A DNA stretch of 64,000 nucleotides from Astragalus membranaceus (lineage: Eukaryota; Streptophyta; Magnoliopsida; Fabales; Fabaceae). Both the position numbers and the translations under genes were made by a program. Shown piece by piece: positions 22,564-33,689 of the stretch. Every line of letters begins with the position of its first letter. Position 1 is the first letter of the stretch. The stretch lies in assembly GCA_039519185.1 (NCBI GenBank), contig CM076849.1:74767784-74831783 (forward strand), in the 5' to 3' direction. The notes beneath the pieces were generated by a model. The model had not been told where the DNA came from. It searched no databases and saw only the letters and a program-made list of their open reading frames with translations.

Positions 22564-23880
22564 TGTGACACCATTTACCCCGAAAGTATTTATAAGTGAA
22601 AAAGTACGAAAAACGAGTAAATTTGTTTTTCAAATAAAACTAACAATTCATTTTTTGAAATGGTTTTCGTAAGTAAAAGATGTCGTCCAACTCTTTATAT
22701 CATATATAAACGATCATAATAATATTAAGAACTAAAACATTGAAACATTTCTTTCAATACAGTACTAAGATTGATTTTAAATATAACACTGAAAATCCAA
22801 CCCAAGTCCCGATGTCACATGATCAGAGCAATAAACCTTTAATTAATTAAATAAAAAGAAAGTGACATCAACGAATAGTATCATTCCGCAAGTTGCTGGG
22901 TGCATGATCCGTAGTGATCACATCTCCACCGCTGCACAATCGTAGAAGTTCACATCAACGAAACCTGGAACTCAATCTAAAAAATAATGGTGCACGGGTG
23001 AGAAAGAGTGTCCAAACCGTATAAAGAACATAAGACCGAGACTAAAACAGCAAAGGCAACCACAATCCATCAAATCAATATCAAACAGTCACTCTCAAAA
23101 GAGTGACCAACACAATATGTTCATACAGCGAGATGTCACAAAGTAAAGCCACAAAGGGCTCGTACAAAAGTGATGGGTCACATCACACCGTTAAATCACT
23201 ACAGTACATACGACAAACATAACATGTATGCTCAGTTAATCATCATCAACAACAACAACAACAATAACAATAACAATAGAACCGGGATACCTTGCCCGAA
23301 CAGGATACCTTGCTCGATAATGCCCTACGACGAACTGTTGACCAAGTGACTTCAAACACAAGAGGGGGGTGAATTGTGTTATTAAAAAAATTGCGATTAA
23401 AAATAAAGTTTTTGAAAGATTTTGATCAAATAAGTTGCTTGAATTTAAATACCTGTGATAAAGCAATAAAATAACTTGCAAGAAAAATAAAGGAGATGAA
23501 GGGAAGAAGATGACACAAAGAGTTTTATACTGGTTCGGCCAAACCACAGGCCTACGTCCAGTCCCCGAGGAATGCTCCAAGGGATTTCAACTAATCACTA
23601 GCTTTTAAAACAGGTTCAGCTAGAAACCTTTACAATCAAGAACTTACAACACCGGGATATCACCTCCCAAAAAAAACTTTCAAGAACCAAGAGATTTGAT
23701 GGCACACTCAATAGTGTGGATAAAACAAGTTGAAGCACAGTAATACAATATCAAATTATGTGAGGTATAAAGCTCTCAAAAAATAAAGTTGCAAGTGTAA
23801 GAGTAGTGAGAGTGATAGAAGAATAATAGATCTCAGATTGCAAGAATGAGTCGTGAAATGAAAGTGAAGAGTGAGGCTGG

Positions 23881-23888
23881 TATTTATA
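23881..23888 (-). promoter_or_regulatory. LTR TATA box
   Basis: CCTATAAATACC on the minus strand, just downstream of the ATCGAT array. The equivalent in the 5' LTR is 30151-30158, which would drive the element's transcript. Confidence 0.75.
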
Positions 23889-23934
23889 GGCGTATAGAAA
23901 ATATGACCGTTGAGTGAAATAAAGAATTGAAGAA

Positions 23935-24292
23935 ATCGATTGTGTGCCTGAATTGCCTAAGATGGATAATCGATTTCATGCTTGATTAGATCTAGGATAA
24001 GGAATCGATTTTGCATTTAGTTTAAATCATGAGAGAATCGATTCTTTGCTTTGATAAACATGAGAATCGATTTGTGAGCCACAAAAGAAAAGGAAAGGAA
24101 TCGATTTATGAAATAGAATAAAAAGGAGAAGGAATCGATTCTTAAGTGGAATGAAAAGGAAAGGAATCGATTCTTGAGTGAGCTTGAAAATCGATTTTAT
24201 GTTTCAACATATGATATAAGAAATCGATTTTTGGCTTTTTGAGAGTGCTTGAAAATCGATTTTGTGGCCAATAGAAAATACTATAAATCGAT
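23935..24292 (-). promoter_or_regulatory. Array of 12 evenly spaced ATCGAT palindromes in U3 of the LTR
   Basis: ATCGAT starts at 23935, 23969, 24004, 24037, 24066, 24100, 24134, 24166, 24190, 24223, 24255 and 24287; steps are 24-35 bp, mostly 32-35. Most copies extend to AATCGATT. The same array is in the other LTR, offset by 6270 bp. It ends about 50 bp upstream of TATAAATA (23881-23888, minus strand). A binding-site array acting as enhancer is inferred. Confidence 0.9.
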
Positions 24293-24977
24293 TATATGCT
24301 TTTCAAAAAACATTTGCATGCATGGGATTTATTTAAAACTATTTTCATGCAAAATTATTTATATGAAAAACATTTGTGAGTGTGTGATTTATTTTATATT
24401 TGAGAGCTTTATTTTCACTTACAATAATGTCCTAAACACACACAACAGTAAAATAATTCTTGACTGTCGCTTGATTGCATTTTTCCGCTTTTTGCAGTCT
24501 TGACCTTTTTGTCCTTCTTTTGTCAATCATCAAAACCTGATTATTCCTGTCAAGGCATATATTCACATTCTCCCCCTTTTTGATGATGACAAACATCATT
24601 AGGAGGGATTTGCTCAAAGAAGGGGTTAGATAAGAATATTTCATAACAATGTGTATATCAGAGATAAGCGCAGATAATACTCCCCCTTTCTATATGCAAA
24701 TATTTAAGAAAATACTCCCCCTGAAACATGCAAATCACATAACTCTCCCCCTTTTGGCATTATCAAAAAGCGAAAAATAATCAAGTATAGGCAGTCTAAG
24801 GCATATATTCACTCAATGCATGATTGATTTAGAATTCCCAATTCAGTTCTTATAAAAGAGAAACTTTCTTTTGGCAAAGGTTTAGTAAAAATATCTGCAA
24901 GTTGGTTAGATGTTTCCACAAACTCAATTACGCAATCACCTTTTTGAACATGATCTCTGATAAAATGGTGCCTAATC

Positions 24978-27900
24978 TCAATGTGTTTTGTCCGTGAGTG
25001 ATAAACCGGATTTTTTTGTGAGATTTATGGCACTGGTGTTGTCGCATTTAATTGGGACTGTTTTGAGATCCATACCGAAATCATTTAATTGCTGTTTCAT
25101 CCAAATTATTTGCGCACAACAACTACCTGCAGCAACGTATTCTGCTTCTGCGGTGGATAGCGCTACACTTGCTTGTTTCTTACTGTGCCAAGATACTAAT
25201 GCATTTCCAAGCAAGTGACACGTTCCACTGGTGCTCTTTCTATCCATTTTACAACCTGCAAAGTCAGAATCAGAGTACCCAACCAAAGTGCAATCCGTCC
25301 CTTTAGGATACCATAAACCCATGTTTTGTGTGCCAATGAGGTATCTCATGATGCGTTTGACAGCAGAGAGATGAGATTCTTTTGGATTAGCTTGAAAACG
25401 TGCACACATACAAACACTAAACATAATATCAGGACGACTAGCAGTGAGATAGAGAAGAGAGCCAATCATACCTCTATACTTGCTTACCTCTACCGACTTA
25501 CCTTCCTCGTCTTTGTCAAGAGAGCATGATGTACTCATGGGAGTTGAGATTTCTTTGGCATTGTGCATACCAAATTTCTTAAGAAGCTCTTTGCAGTACT
25601 TGGATTGATTTACAAAAATACCTTCCTTAGTTTGATGGATTTGTAATCCAAGAAAGTATCGAAGCTCACCCATCATGGACATTTCAAATTCACTTTGCAT
25701 GATGTTAGAAAATTCTTCACAAAGAGTTTCATTAGTAGCTCCAAAGATAATGTCATCAACATAAATTTGAACAAGTAAAATGTCATGATTTGAATGTTTG
25801 ATGAAAAGTGTTGTATCAACTTTACCTCTTTCAAAACCCTTTTCAAGTAAAAATTTACTTAAGCGATCATACCAAGCTCGAGGTGCTTGTTTCAACCCAT
25901 ACAATGCCTTTTTCAGTTTAAAAACGTGATCGGGAAACTCAAAATTTGTGAAACCCGGGGGTTGATCAACATATACCTCTTCTTGAATATAACCATTTAA
26001 AAACGCACTTTTTACGTCCATTTGAAAAAGTTTAAAATCCATGATGCAAGAAAAAGCAAGAAGCATGCGAATGGATTCTAGCCTAGCCACGGGGGCATAG
26101 GTTTCATCAAAATCTATACCCTCTTGTTGATTGTAACCTTTGGCAACAAGTCTTGCTTTGTTTCTAATAATAATACCATTTTCATCAAGCTTGTTCCGAA
26201 AAACCCATTTGGTTCCAATCACAAGATGGTCTTTAGGTTTTGGGGCGAGTTCCCAAACACAGTTTCTTTCAAATTGATTTAATTCCTCTTGCATGGCAAG
26301 GGTCCAATGTTCGTCAAAAATAGCTTCATCAATGTTGTTTGGTTCAATTTGAGAAACAAAAGCCATATGGTTACATGCATTCTTTAAAGAGTTTCGAGTA
26401 GTTACCCCTTTTGTGATATCACCTATCACTTTGTCAAGAGGATGGTCCTTTTGCATTCTCCATTCTTTAGGTAGATCTTGATGAGGTGATTGATCTTCAA
26501 CTTCCTTGTTTTTGTCCTGTTCTTTTTGAAGACTGTTTCCCAAAATTTCTGCAAGATCATCAACATTCTTTTCTACTACAATTTTGGGGTCAGTTTCATC
26601 AAAAGTGACATGCACTGATTCTTCTATAGACAAGGTTCTTTTATTATAAATTCTAAAAGCTTTACTAGAGTTGGAATATCCAAGAAAAATTCCCTCATCA
26701 GCTTTAGCATCAAACTTACCAAGATTGTCCTTCCCATTATTCAAAACAAAGCACTTACATCCGAATACGTGAAAGTGGGAGATATTTGGCTTTCTTCCTT
26801 TGTAAATTTCATAGGGCGTTTGTTTTAGAATAGGCCTTATGAGGACTCTATTCATTACATAGCATGCGGTGCTTACCGCGTCTGCCCAGAAATACTTAGG
26901 AAGGTTAGTTTCATTGAGCATCGTCCTCGCTAGCTCTTCAAGGGACCTATTTTTCCTTTCCACTACTCCATTTTGTTGAGGAGTTCGTGGGGAGGAAAAA
27001 GTGTGGTCAATACCATTTTCATTGCAAAAGTTTTCAAAAGCCTCATTTTGAAACTCACCACCGTGATCACTTCGGATAGATGCTATAGTTAAGCCTTTTT
27101 CGTTTTGAATAATCTTAGCAAGTTTTCGAAAAGCGTCAAAAGCGTCATTTTTATGAGAAATGAACAAGGTCCATGTATAGCGAGAGTAGTCATCCACAAT
27201 AACAAGTGCATAGTAATTGCCACCAAGACTCATAGTTCTAGATGGGCCAAATAAATCCATGTGTAAAAGTTGTAAAGGTCGGTTTGTAGAAATAACATTT
27301 TTTGATTTAAAAGAGACCTTTACTTGTTTCCCTTTTTGGCACGCATCGCATAATTTATCTTTTTCAAAATGTAGCTTTGGTAGGCCAATTACTAATTCCT
27401 TACGAGCAAGTTTATTTAAAAGATCCATGTGGATGTGGGCTGCTCTCCTATGCCATAGCCAAGTTTCATCCTCTTTACTAATAAGACAGCATGCATCATT
27501 TGAGGGTAGATCATTTAGATCAACAGTATAAGTGTTTCCAACTCTTTCACCAGTAAAAAGGATTTGCTTGTCCACAGTATTTTTTACCTTGCAAATAGAA
27601 GAATTAAACACAACTTTATTACCTTTGTCGCACAGTTGACTAATACTTAGCAAGTTATGTTTCAAGCCATCCACTAATAAAACATTTTCAATCACTGGGT
27701 TTGGTTTCTTACCGATAGTGCCGACACCAATTATTTTACCTTTTGTGTTGTCGCCATAAGACACAAAACCACTACTTTTAGGAGTCAAGTGAGAGAACTT
27801 TTCTTTGTCCCCTGTCATGTGCTTTGAACAGCCGCTGTCAAGATACCACTTTGAGCTCTTGGCTTTCAAGCACACCTGCAACACAACCTCAAGTTTTAAT

Positions 27901-27980
27901 TTTTGGTACCCAAATCGTTTTGGGTCCTTTTGGGTTAGTCTTGGGAATAGTGCCCTTTGGAATCCATTTCCATTTGTCAT
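24978..27980 (-). CDS. pol: SIRE-type pol (protease, integrase, RT, RNase H), C-terminus frameshifted
   Basis: In order: protease WYLDSGCSKHMTG; pre-integrase zinc finger WLWHRRAAH...CDACQKGK; integrase with HMDLFGP, SDHGGEF and QQNGVVERKNR, so the DDE residues look present; reverse transcriptase with YVDDIIFGA; RNase H with YSDSDFAG and STAEAEYVA. The frame stops early (DKTH, 24978) just after a run of seven A (25011-25017 on + as T7). The homologous continuation (HIEIRHHF... IFTKPLPKE) is found one base out of frame down to a stop at 24809. The last 55-60 residues are thus lost unless frameshifting occurs. Confidence 0.92.
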   Translation of the reverse strand: MTNGNGFQRALFPRLTQKDPKRFGYQKLKLEVVLQVCLKAKSSKWYLDSGCSKHMTGDKEKFSHLTPKSSGFVSYGDNTKGKIIGVGTIGKKPNPVIENVLLVDGLKHNLLSISQLCDKGNKVVFNSSICKVKNTVDKQILFTGERVGNTYTVDLNDLPSNDACCLISKEDETWLWHRRAAHIHMDLLNKLARKELVIGLPKLHFEKDKLCDACQKGKQVKVSFKSKNVISTNRPLQLLHMDLFGPSRTMSLGGNYYALVIVDDYSRYTWTLFISHKNDAFDAFRKLAKIIQNEKGLTIASIRSDHGGEFQNEAFENFCNENGIDHTFSSPRTPQQNGVVERKNRSLEELARTMLNETNLPKYFWADAVSTACYVMNRVLIRPILKQTPYEIYKGRKPNISHFHVFGCKCFVLNNGKDNLGKFDAKADEGIFLGYSNSSKAFRIYNKRTLSIEESVHVTFDETDPKIVVEKNVDDLAEILGNSLQKEQDKNKEVEDQSPHQDLPKEWRMQKDHPLDKVIGDITKGVTTRNSLKNACNHMAFVSQIEPNNIDEAIFDEHWTLAMQEELNQFERNCVWELAPKPKDHLVIGTKWVFRNKLDENGIIIRNKARLVAKGYNQQEGIDFDETYAPVARLESIRMLLAFSCIMDFKLFQMDVKSAFLNGYIQEEVYVDQPPGFTNFEFPDHVFKLKKALYGLKQAPRAWYDRLSKFLLEKGFERGKVDTTLFIKHSNHDILLVQIYVDDIIFGATNETLCEEFSNIMQSEFEMSMMGELRYFLGLQIHQTKEGIFVNQSKYCKELLKKFGMHNAKEISTPMSTSCSLDKDEEGKSVEVSKYRGMIGSLLYLTASRPDIMFSVCMCARFQANPKESHLSAVKRIMRYLIGTQNMGLWYPKGTDCTLVGYSDSDFAGCKMDRKSTSGTCHLLGNALVSWHSKKQASVALSTAEAEYVAAGSCCAQIIWMKQQLNDFGMDLKTVPIKCDNTSAINLTKKSGLSLTDKTH

Positions 27981-29553
27981 TCATAGCAATATTCTTTCTA
28001 GCATTACAAATAGAAGATGTATGACCTTTTCTACCACAATAATAACATTTTGTAAAAGGGCTACTAGAAGCTATGTTGGGACTAAAAAAATTTTTGAAAG
28101 ATTTTTCATGATTCTTTGGTTGATAGCCCAAACCGGCTTTATCATAAGTTCCCCTTTGATTTCCCAAAATGATATTAAGATTGTCTCTTCCCATGGTGAA
28201 TTTTGCAAGAGTGTTGTGCAAATCATCAATTTTCTTTTCCAAAACGTTGCACTCTTCACATTTGAGAGTACTCTCCTTTTTATTTTCATAAGAGTTGCAA
28301 GAGGAGACTTCACTTACAAAAATTTGTTTTTCTTTAAGAATGTCTATTTCCTTGTTTAAAATTTCGATTTTAGAGTGAAGAGAGGAAATAGTTTTCTTAG
28401 AGGTAGAAACAATCTTTCTAAGTTTGGTTGATTCATTATTTAGTTCTTCACAAATACTAAGCAGTTCATTATAAGTTAAATCATACTCAGTTTCAATAGA
28501 GCTTACCTCATCTTCCTCATGCTCCGCCATGAGACATAGTTTTGCTTCTTCTTCAGATTCATCGGATGACTCCGTGTCATTTTCTTCCCAAGTGATGTAT
28601 GCCCTTCTTCCTCTTGATTCCCTTTGGGGTTTTCTGTCCGGTTTCTCATATTTTTTATTTTGAGGGCAGTTTGGCTTTATGTGCCCTTTCTTACCACATT
28701 TGTAGCATGTTGGATTGAAGGAGGTTCCTTCCTCATTCTTCTCTTGAGGATTAGCCCATTGTTTTGATTTTCCCTTGCGCTTCATGAAGTTGTTGAATCT
28801 TCGCACCATTAGGCTCATGTCTTCATCATTGCTGTCGTATTCTTCCGTGTCACTTTCTTTGGCACATGTTTTTAGAGCAAGTCCTTTCTTTTTCTTTTCA
28901 CCTTCCTCGCTTTCAGTTAGTCGATTCAGTTCGAGCTCGTGTTCCTGCAATTTTCCAAACAGAGTAGTTAAGTCCATAGAGGATATGTCTCTTGATTCCG
29001 AGATAGCCGTCACTTTGGGTTGCCAATTTCTATTTAGGCATCGTAGCACTTTATTGGTCAAATCCGCATTTTCGAAGGATTTTCCAAGGCCTCTGAGATG
29101 GTTAACTATGTGGATGAAACGTTTGTTTAGTTCTTGGATGGTTTCACCCGGTTTCATCTTAAATAGTTCATACTCATGAGTTAATGTGTTCATTCTAGCC
29201 CTTTTGACCTCGGTAGTACCTTCATGGGTCACTTGGAGGGCGTCCCACATTTCCTTGGCGGTTTTACAGTTTGATACGCGATAGAACTCATCGATGCTTA
29301 AAGCAGTTGTGATGATGTTCTTAGCTTTCAAATTGTATTGAACCTTTTCTTTTTCCTCTTTGGTCCAAAGAGATCTAGGTTTGTTCACCATTTCATCATT
29401 AACAAGATGAGTGGGAACAAATGGACCATTTATGACAGCATCCCAAATATCACAATCTACTCCCTCAATGAAAATTTTCATTCTTGTTTTCCAATAATCA
29501 TACCCTTCACCATTGAAAGATGGGGGTCTGTTTAAGGAGTCATTTGAAGTCAT
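27889..29553 (-). CDS. gag: SIRE-type gag (554 aa)
   Basis: Capsid and nucleocapsid precursor. The first ATG after the primer site is at 29553 (MTSNDSLNRPPSFNGEGYDY); the open frame continues upstream into the LTR without function. A UBN2-type gag core covers about residues 1-210, followed by knuckle CYKCGKKGHIKPNC, an acidic stretch, a long coiled-coil-like segment and a second knuckle, CYYCGRKGHTSSIC. The frame stops after WVPKIKT (27889). Pol is in the +1 frame relative to it, overlapping by about 90 bp. Confidence 0.92.
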   Translation of the reverse strand: MTSNDSLNRPPSFNGEGYDYWKTRMKIFIEGVDCDIWDAVINGPFVPTHLVNDEMVNKPRSLWTKEEKEKVQYNLKAKNIITTALSIDEFYRVSNCKTAKEMWDALQVTHEGTTEVKRARMNTLTHEYELFKMKPGETIQELNKRFIHIVNHLRGLGKSFENADLTNKVLRCLNRNWQPKVTAISESRDISSMDLTTLFGKLQEHELELNRLTESEEGEKKKKGLALKTCAKESDTEEYDSNDEDMSLMVRRFNNFMKRKGKSKQWANPQEKNEEGTSFNPTCYKCGKKGHIKPNCPQNKKYEKPDRKPQRESRGRRAYITWEENDTESSDESEEEAKLCLMAEHEEDEVSSIETEYDLTYNELLSICEELNNESTKLRKIVSTSKKTISSLHSKIEILNKEIDILKEKQIFVSEVSSCNSYENKKESTLKCEECNVLEKKIDDLHNTLAKFTMGRDNLNIILGNQRGTYDKAGLGYQPKNHEKSFKNFFSPNIASSSPFTKCYYCGRKGHTSSICNARKNIAMNDKWKWIPKGTIPKTNPKGPKTIWVPKIKT

Positions 29554-29605
29554 CTTGTCTCTTGAGACAGTTAGTCTTGACCAAGAGTCTAGCTCTGGTA
29601 CCACT

Positions 29606-30837
29606 TGTTGACCAAGTGACTTCAAACACAAGAGGGGGGTGAATTGTGTTATTAAAAAAATTGCGATTAAAAATAAAGTTTTTGAAAGATTTTGATCAAA
29701 TAAGTTGCTTGAATTTAAATACCTGTGATAAAGCAATAAAATAACTTGCAAGAAAAATAAAGGAGATGAAGGGAAGAAGATGACACAAAGAGTTTTATAC
29801 TGGTTCGGCCAAACCACAGGCCTACGTCCAGTCCCCGAGGAATGCTCCAAGGGATTTCAACTAATCACTAGCTTTTAAAACAGGTTCAGCTAGAAACCTT
29901 TACAATCAAGAACTTACAACACCGGGATATCACCTCCCAAAAAAAACTTTCAAGAACCAAGAGATTTGATGGCACACTCAATAGTGTGGATAAAACAAGT
30001 TGAAGCACAGTAATACAATATCAAATTATGTGAGGTATAAAGCTCTCAAAAAATAAAGTTGCAAGTGTAAGAGTAGTGAGAGTGATAGAAGAATAATAGA
30101 TCTCAGATTGCAAGAATGAGTCGTGAAATGAAAGTGAAGAGTGAGGCTGGTATTTATAGGCGTATAGAAAATATGACCGTTGAGTGAAATAAAGAATTGA
30201 AGAAATCGATTGTGTGCCTGAATTGCCTAAGATGGATAATCGATTTCATGCTTGATTAGATCTAGGATAAGGAATCGATTTTGCATTTAGTTTAAATCAT
30301 GAGAGAATCGATTCTTTGCTTTGATAAACATGAGAATCGATTTGTGAGCCACAAAAGAAAAGGAAAGGAATCGATTTATGAAATAGAATAAAAAGGAGAA
30401 GGAATCGATTCTTAAGTGGAATGAAAAGGAAAGGAATCGATTCTTGAGTGAGCTTGAAAATCGATTTTATGTTTCAACATATGATATAAGAAATCGATTT
30501 TTGGCTTTTTGAGAGTGCTTGAAAATCGATTTTGTGGCCAATAGAAAATACTATAAATCGATTATATGCTTTTCAAAAAACATTTGCATGCATGGGATTT
30601 ATTTAAAACTATTTTCATGCAAAATTATTTATATGAAAAACATTTGTGAGTGTGTGATTTATTTTATATTTGAGAGCTTTATTTTCACTTACAATAATGT
30701 CCTAAACACACACAACAGTAAAATAATTCTTGACTGTCGCTTGATTGCATTTTTCCGCTTTTTGCAGTCTTGACCTTTTTGTCCTTCTTTTGTCAATCAT
30801 CAAAACCTGATTATTCCTGTCAAGGCATATATTCACA
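29606..30837 (-). repeat. 5' LTR of the SIRE-type element
   Basis: On the minus strand it starts TGTGAATATATGCC and ends CACTTGGTCAACA. It holds the ATCGAT array (30205-30562) and the TATA box (30151-30158), so U3 lies on the right-hand side. The primer site follows two bases beyond its left edge. Confidence 0.93.
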
Positions 30838-31105
30838 CGAACAACAACAATAGGACCGGGATACCTTGCCCGAATGGGACACCTTGCCCGATAACGCCCT
30901 AAGACGAACAACAATAGGACTGGGGTACCTTACCTGAACGGGATACCTTGCCCGATAATGCCCTACAAGAAAACAACAGGACCGGAATAGCCCAAACGGG
31001 ATACCTTGCCCGATAATGCCCTAAAGAACACCCAAGAGAGGACTATGAGGACCGAGATACCTTGCTCGAACGGGATACTTTGCCCGATAATGCCCTACTA
31101 ACAAC

Positions 31106-32302
31106 AATGACGACGACGACCACAACAACAACAAGATAGACACACAATGGACCTAATCAGACGCGATATCGCACAACGACAACGTCAACAACGACGACAA
31201 TGAGAACGACGATGACAACAACAACAACAACAACAATAACAACAACAACAATACCTATCATCATCACCATCCTTTGAGGTACAATTCGCCCATACTGCGA
31301 CAAGGTTCCTCCTACAACTTAAATTACTATGGTACGACTCGCCCATACTACGACGGGTCCTTGCCCATACTGTGACAAGGTTCCTTAATCATCATCATCA
31401 TTAACTTCCCTAAGAACTCCTAAGTCCGAGGATATCATCAACAACTAGGGGTCATTTGTTCTATAATCATCATCTCGGGTATCACCATACAACTAGGGGG
31501 TCACTATAGTCATCATCTCCGGTCATAACTATTACCCAAGTCCCCGCTAATTCTATATAATAACGGCAGCCTTATATTCATACGTAGTCTTTTTGATCCA
31601 ATGCCTCTAGTCTAAACTTCACCCGCATTTTGATATTCCCTAAGGCTCTTACGACTCTTATTGTCTCAATCATCATCCATGGTCAAGGTTACTTGAAACT
31701 AGCTTAGGAAGGGTAATTATCGATTGTTCATAACTTACTTAGCTTCGTTGATCTATTAAAACTTTCTATTAAAACCTTCTATTGTCTTATGTCACTCGTG
31801 ATTTACGACCGATTCGACATGCTGCCCTATCACTAATAATCATTCTCAATATCAATCTCCATGTTTCTATTGCTACGACGAAATTACTAACTAATTAGTT
31901 GTGTCCTCAAAGCTCTTCATTAGTCTTATAATCTTAGTTCACCATTTACTCTTATTTGCCAAGATTAATTCTAGACTTAATCCTTATGCTTCTTTCGTTC
32001 CTACACTAACTTCACCTTCACAGTCAACCCAATTTACTTATTAGTATCATAATACATACGGGTTATACGCTCACAAATCTTATGTTCATCACTTGCAATT
32101 CAATGGACACCATTCAACATATCATTGACTACTACTCACATTAGAATCATTAATTAAACTCAGCATATCATTTGTATTATTTACAGTCATCCATATACAA
32201 ATAATTTACAGTCATCCATAATATTTACAGTCATCCAAATTGAATTATATTTACAGTCATCCTATGATATACAGACCTTTAAATTGATACAGTCATCCAG
32301 AT

Positions 32303-32345
<43 letters not shown>

Positions 32346-32807
32346 TAAATACAGACAAAAATAGGAATAGTGATAATCAATACCATTAGAGTCCTATCCC
32401 CTATTCCCCATATAGAATAGAAACTCTTTCCCCCCGTACCTGATATCGTACTCCAATAACGAATCGATGACAACAAATCACGAGTTCACGAGCAGGATTC
32501 AATTTTGACGAAACGATGTTTTACTCGAACACATATGATTAGACAACAAGAACATTTAATTAATTACCCAATAAACATAAGATAATTAATCGTGCTTTTC
32601 AAAGAGATGTACCTATCCGAAAGCACAACACGGTGACCACAGTTCAAAGTCACACGCTGAAAGTTCCAAAGAACCCGATCTGAACGGACACTGAGGGATT
32701 TGGTCGCAAGAGTCACCACGGCACGGCGGTGGAGGAAATCTGTCTCACCGTGGCCCTTCACGGCTAACCAAGTAACGACTGAGAACAACATGGTGAGGGA
32801 AGCATTA
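31106..32807 (-). other. Part of the large 3' LTR: no gene
   Basis: Belongs to the LTR of the LARD-like element. It holds CAA-rich simple repeat, four copies of TTTACAGTCATCC (32180-32260) and an AAT microsatellite (about 32307-32345). No coding signal. Confidence 0.7.
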
Positions 32808-33689
32808 CACTACATCATTTTCACCCTACGGCAACGCCTAAACTTGCAACGCCAAAAAAACCGTGGCCTTAGACATCAATGGCAACGGTTTTTTGACACC
32901 GTTGTTGATTAATTTTTTTTAATTGACAACGGGTAAAAACCGTTTTCAAAAGGTCTACAACAACATTTTTTTGTTTAAGCTTTAGCCAACGGCTTATAAA
33001 CGTTTCCATATAGACAATTATTAAAAAAAAATTAGGCACTAACTAATACTGCGTTTTCTGAATTCCCAAATGTTTTTGTGCCGAACCAAAAAATCAACAC
33101 CAAAAATTTAATCTCACAGAAAACAAAAACCTCAAAAAACACGCTAACTCATCACCCTCAGTTCCCAGAACCTCAAAAAACTCACGCGAATACTCACCGT
33201 CACTCAAGTTCCCAAAACCTCAAAAAAACTCACGCATCAAAATCTCAGAAACGCGAACTCACCCTCCGTTCCCTTCTCAGAAATTCATCTCTTCTGAAAC
33301 GGAAATTTGGATGCTAGGGAGATAACCGAAGGATCCGATCTACAGAGCAAGGAATTCTCAAGGGAAGAGGGAGAAATTCAGTTGCAGAGTAGTGAGGTAA
33401 TGGAAGTTTGTTATGCAGAAAGAGAGAGAATAAAATCAATTTGGAATGTGATTGCATAATGAATGCAGATCACGCGCTTTCATTCATATTGCTGATGCAA
33501 TTACATAAGACTAACTTGCAATACCTCCAAATGTGGTGTACCATGCACTAGCTAACATAAGACAGAATTGAAATTACAAAATGAAGGTGAAATGGCAATA
33601 AGCCAGTAAAACAGTAAAATTAGCAACAGTAAAACAGTACTCAGCAGAATTCCTGTAACAATACCCTCCCATCAAAACAATCCTTGACC

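Larger units (their letters stand above)
23336..24567 (-). repeat. 3' LTR of the SIRE-type element
   Basis: Same length and text as the 5' LTR. On its right lies the purine tract (complement of TCTCCCCCTTTTT). Further CTCCCCC motifs at about 24680, 24715 and 24744 are purine-tract-like repeats in the 3' untranslated part. Confidence 0.93.
23336..30837 (-). mobile_element. Young SIRE/Maximus-type Ty1/copia retrotransposon, 7502 bp
   Basis: LTRs are 23336-24567 and 29606-30837, both 1232 bp and reading as identical. The target duplication CGAAC is perfect (23331-23335 and 30838-30842). On the minus strand the primer site TGGTACCAGAGC (29592-29603) follows the 5' LTR, and a purine tract AAAAAGGGGGAGAA precedes the 3' LTR. 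Gag with two zinc knuckles and pol in PR-IN-RT-RNase H order define Ty1/copia; gag sequence and length fit SIRE/Maximus. No envelope-like ORF is present. Confidence 0.95.
23278..31105. repeat. About 60-bp minisatellite in the large LTR, split by the copia insertion
   Basis: Units carry GGGATACCTTGCCCGAA and GATAATGCCCTAC. One copy lies at 23278-23335 and about four at 30838-31105, separated only by the SIRE-type element. CAA/ACG-rich simple repeats border it (23244-23277, 31110-31250). Confidence 0.85.

Noticed and set aside
23930..24295. Possible CRISPR-like array (short motif at regular spacing)
   Set aside because: The repeated word is only 6-8 bp inside a plant LTR, with no long repeat-spacer structure; it fits a binding-site array instead.
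24249..24503. 84-codon open frame in the LTR, repeated identically at 30519-30773
   Set aside because: It lies across U3 of the two identical LTRs, in antisense direction to the element; the repetition reflects LTR identity, not conservation of a protein.
29554..29850. N-terminal extension of the gag frame into the LTR
   Set aside because: It covers the primer site and LTR; the conserved gag start is the ATG at 29553.
33078..33317. 79-codon frame beside the Reina-type LTR
   Set aside because: Arises from imperfect CCTCAAAAAACTCACGC tandem words in the CACTA-like element; not protein-like.
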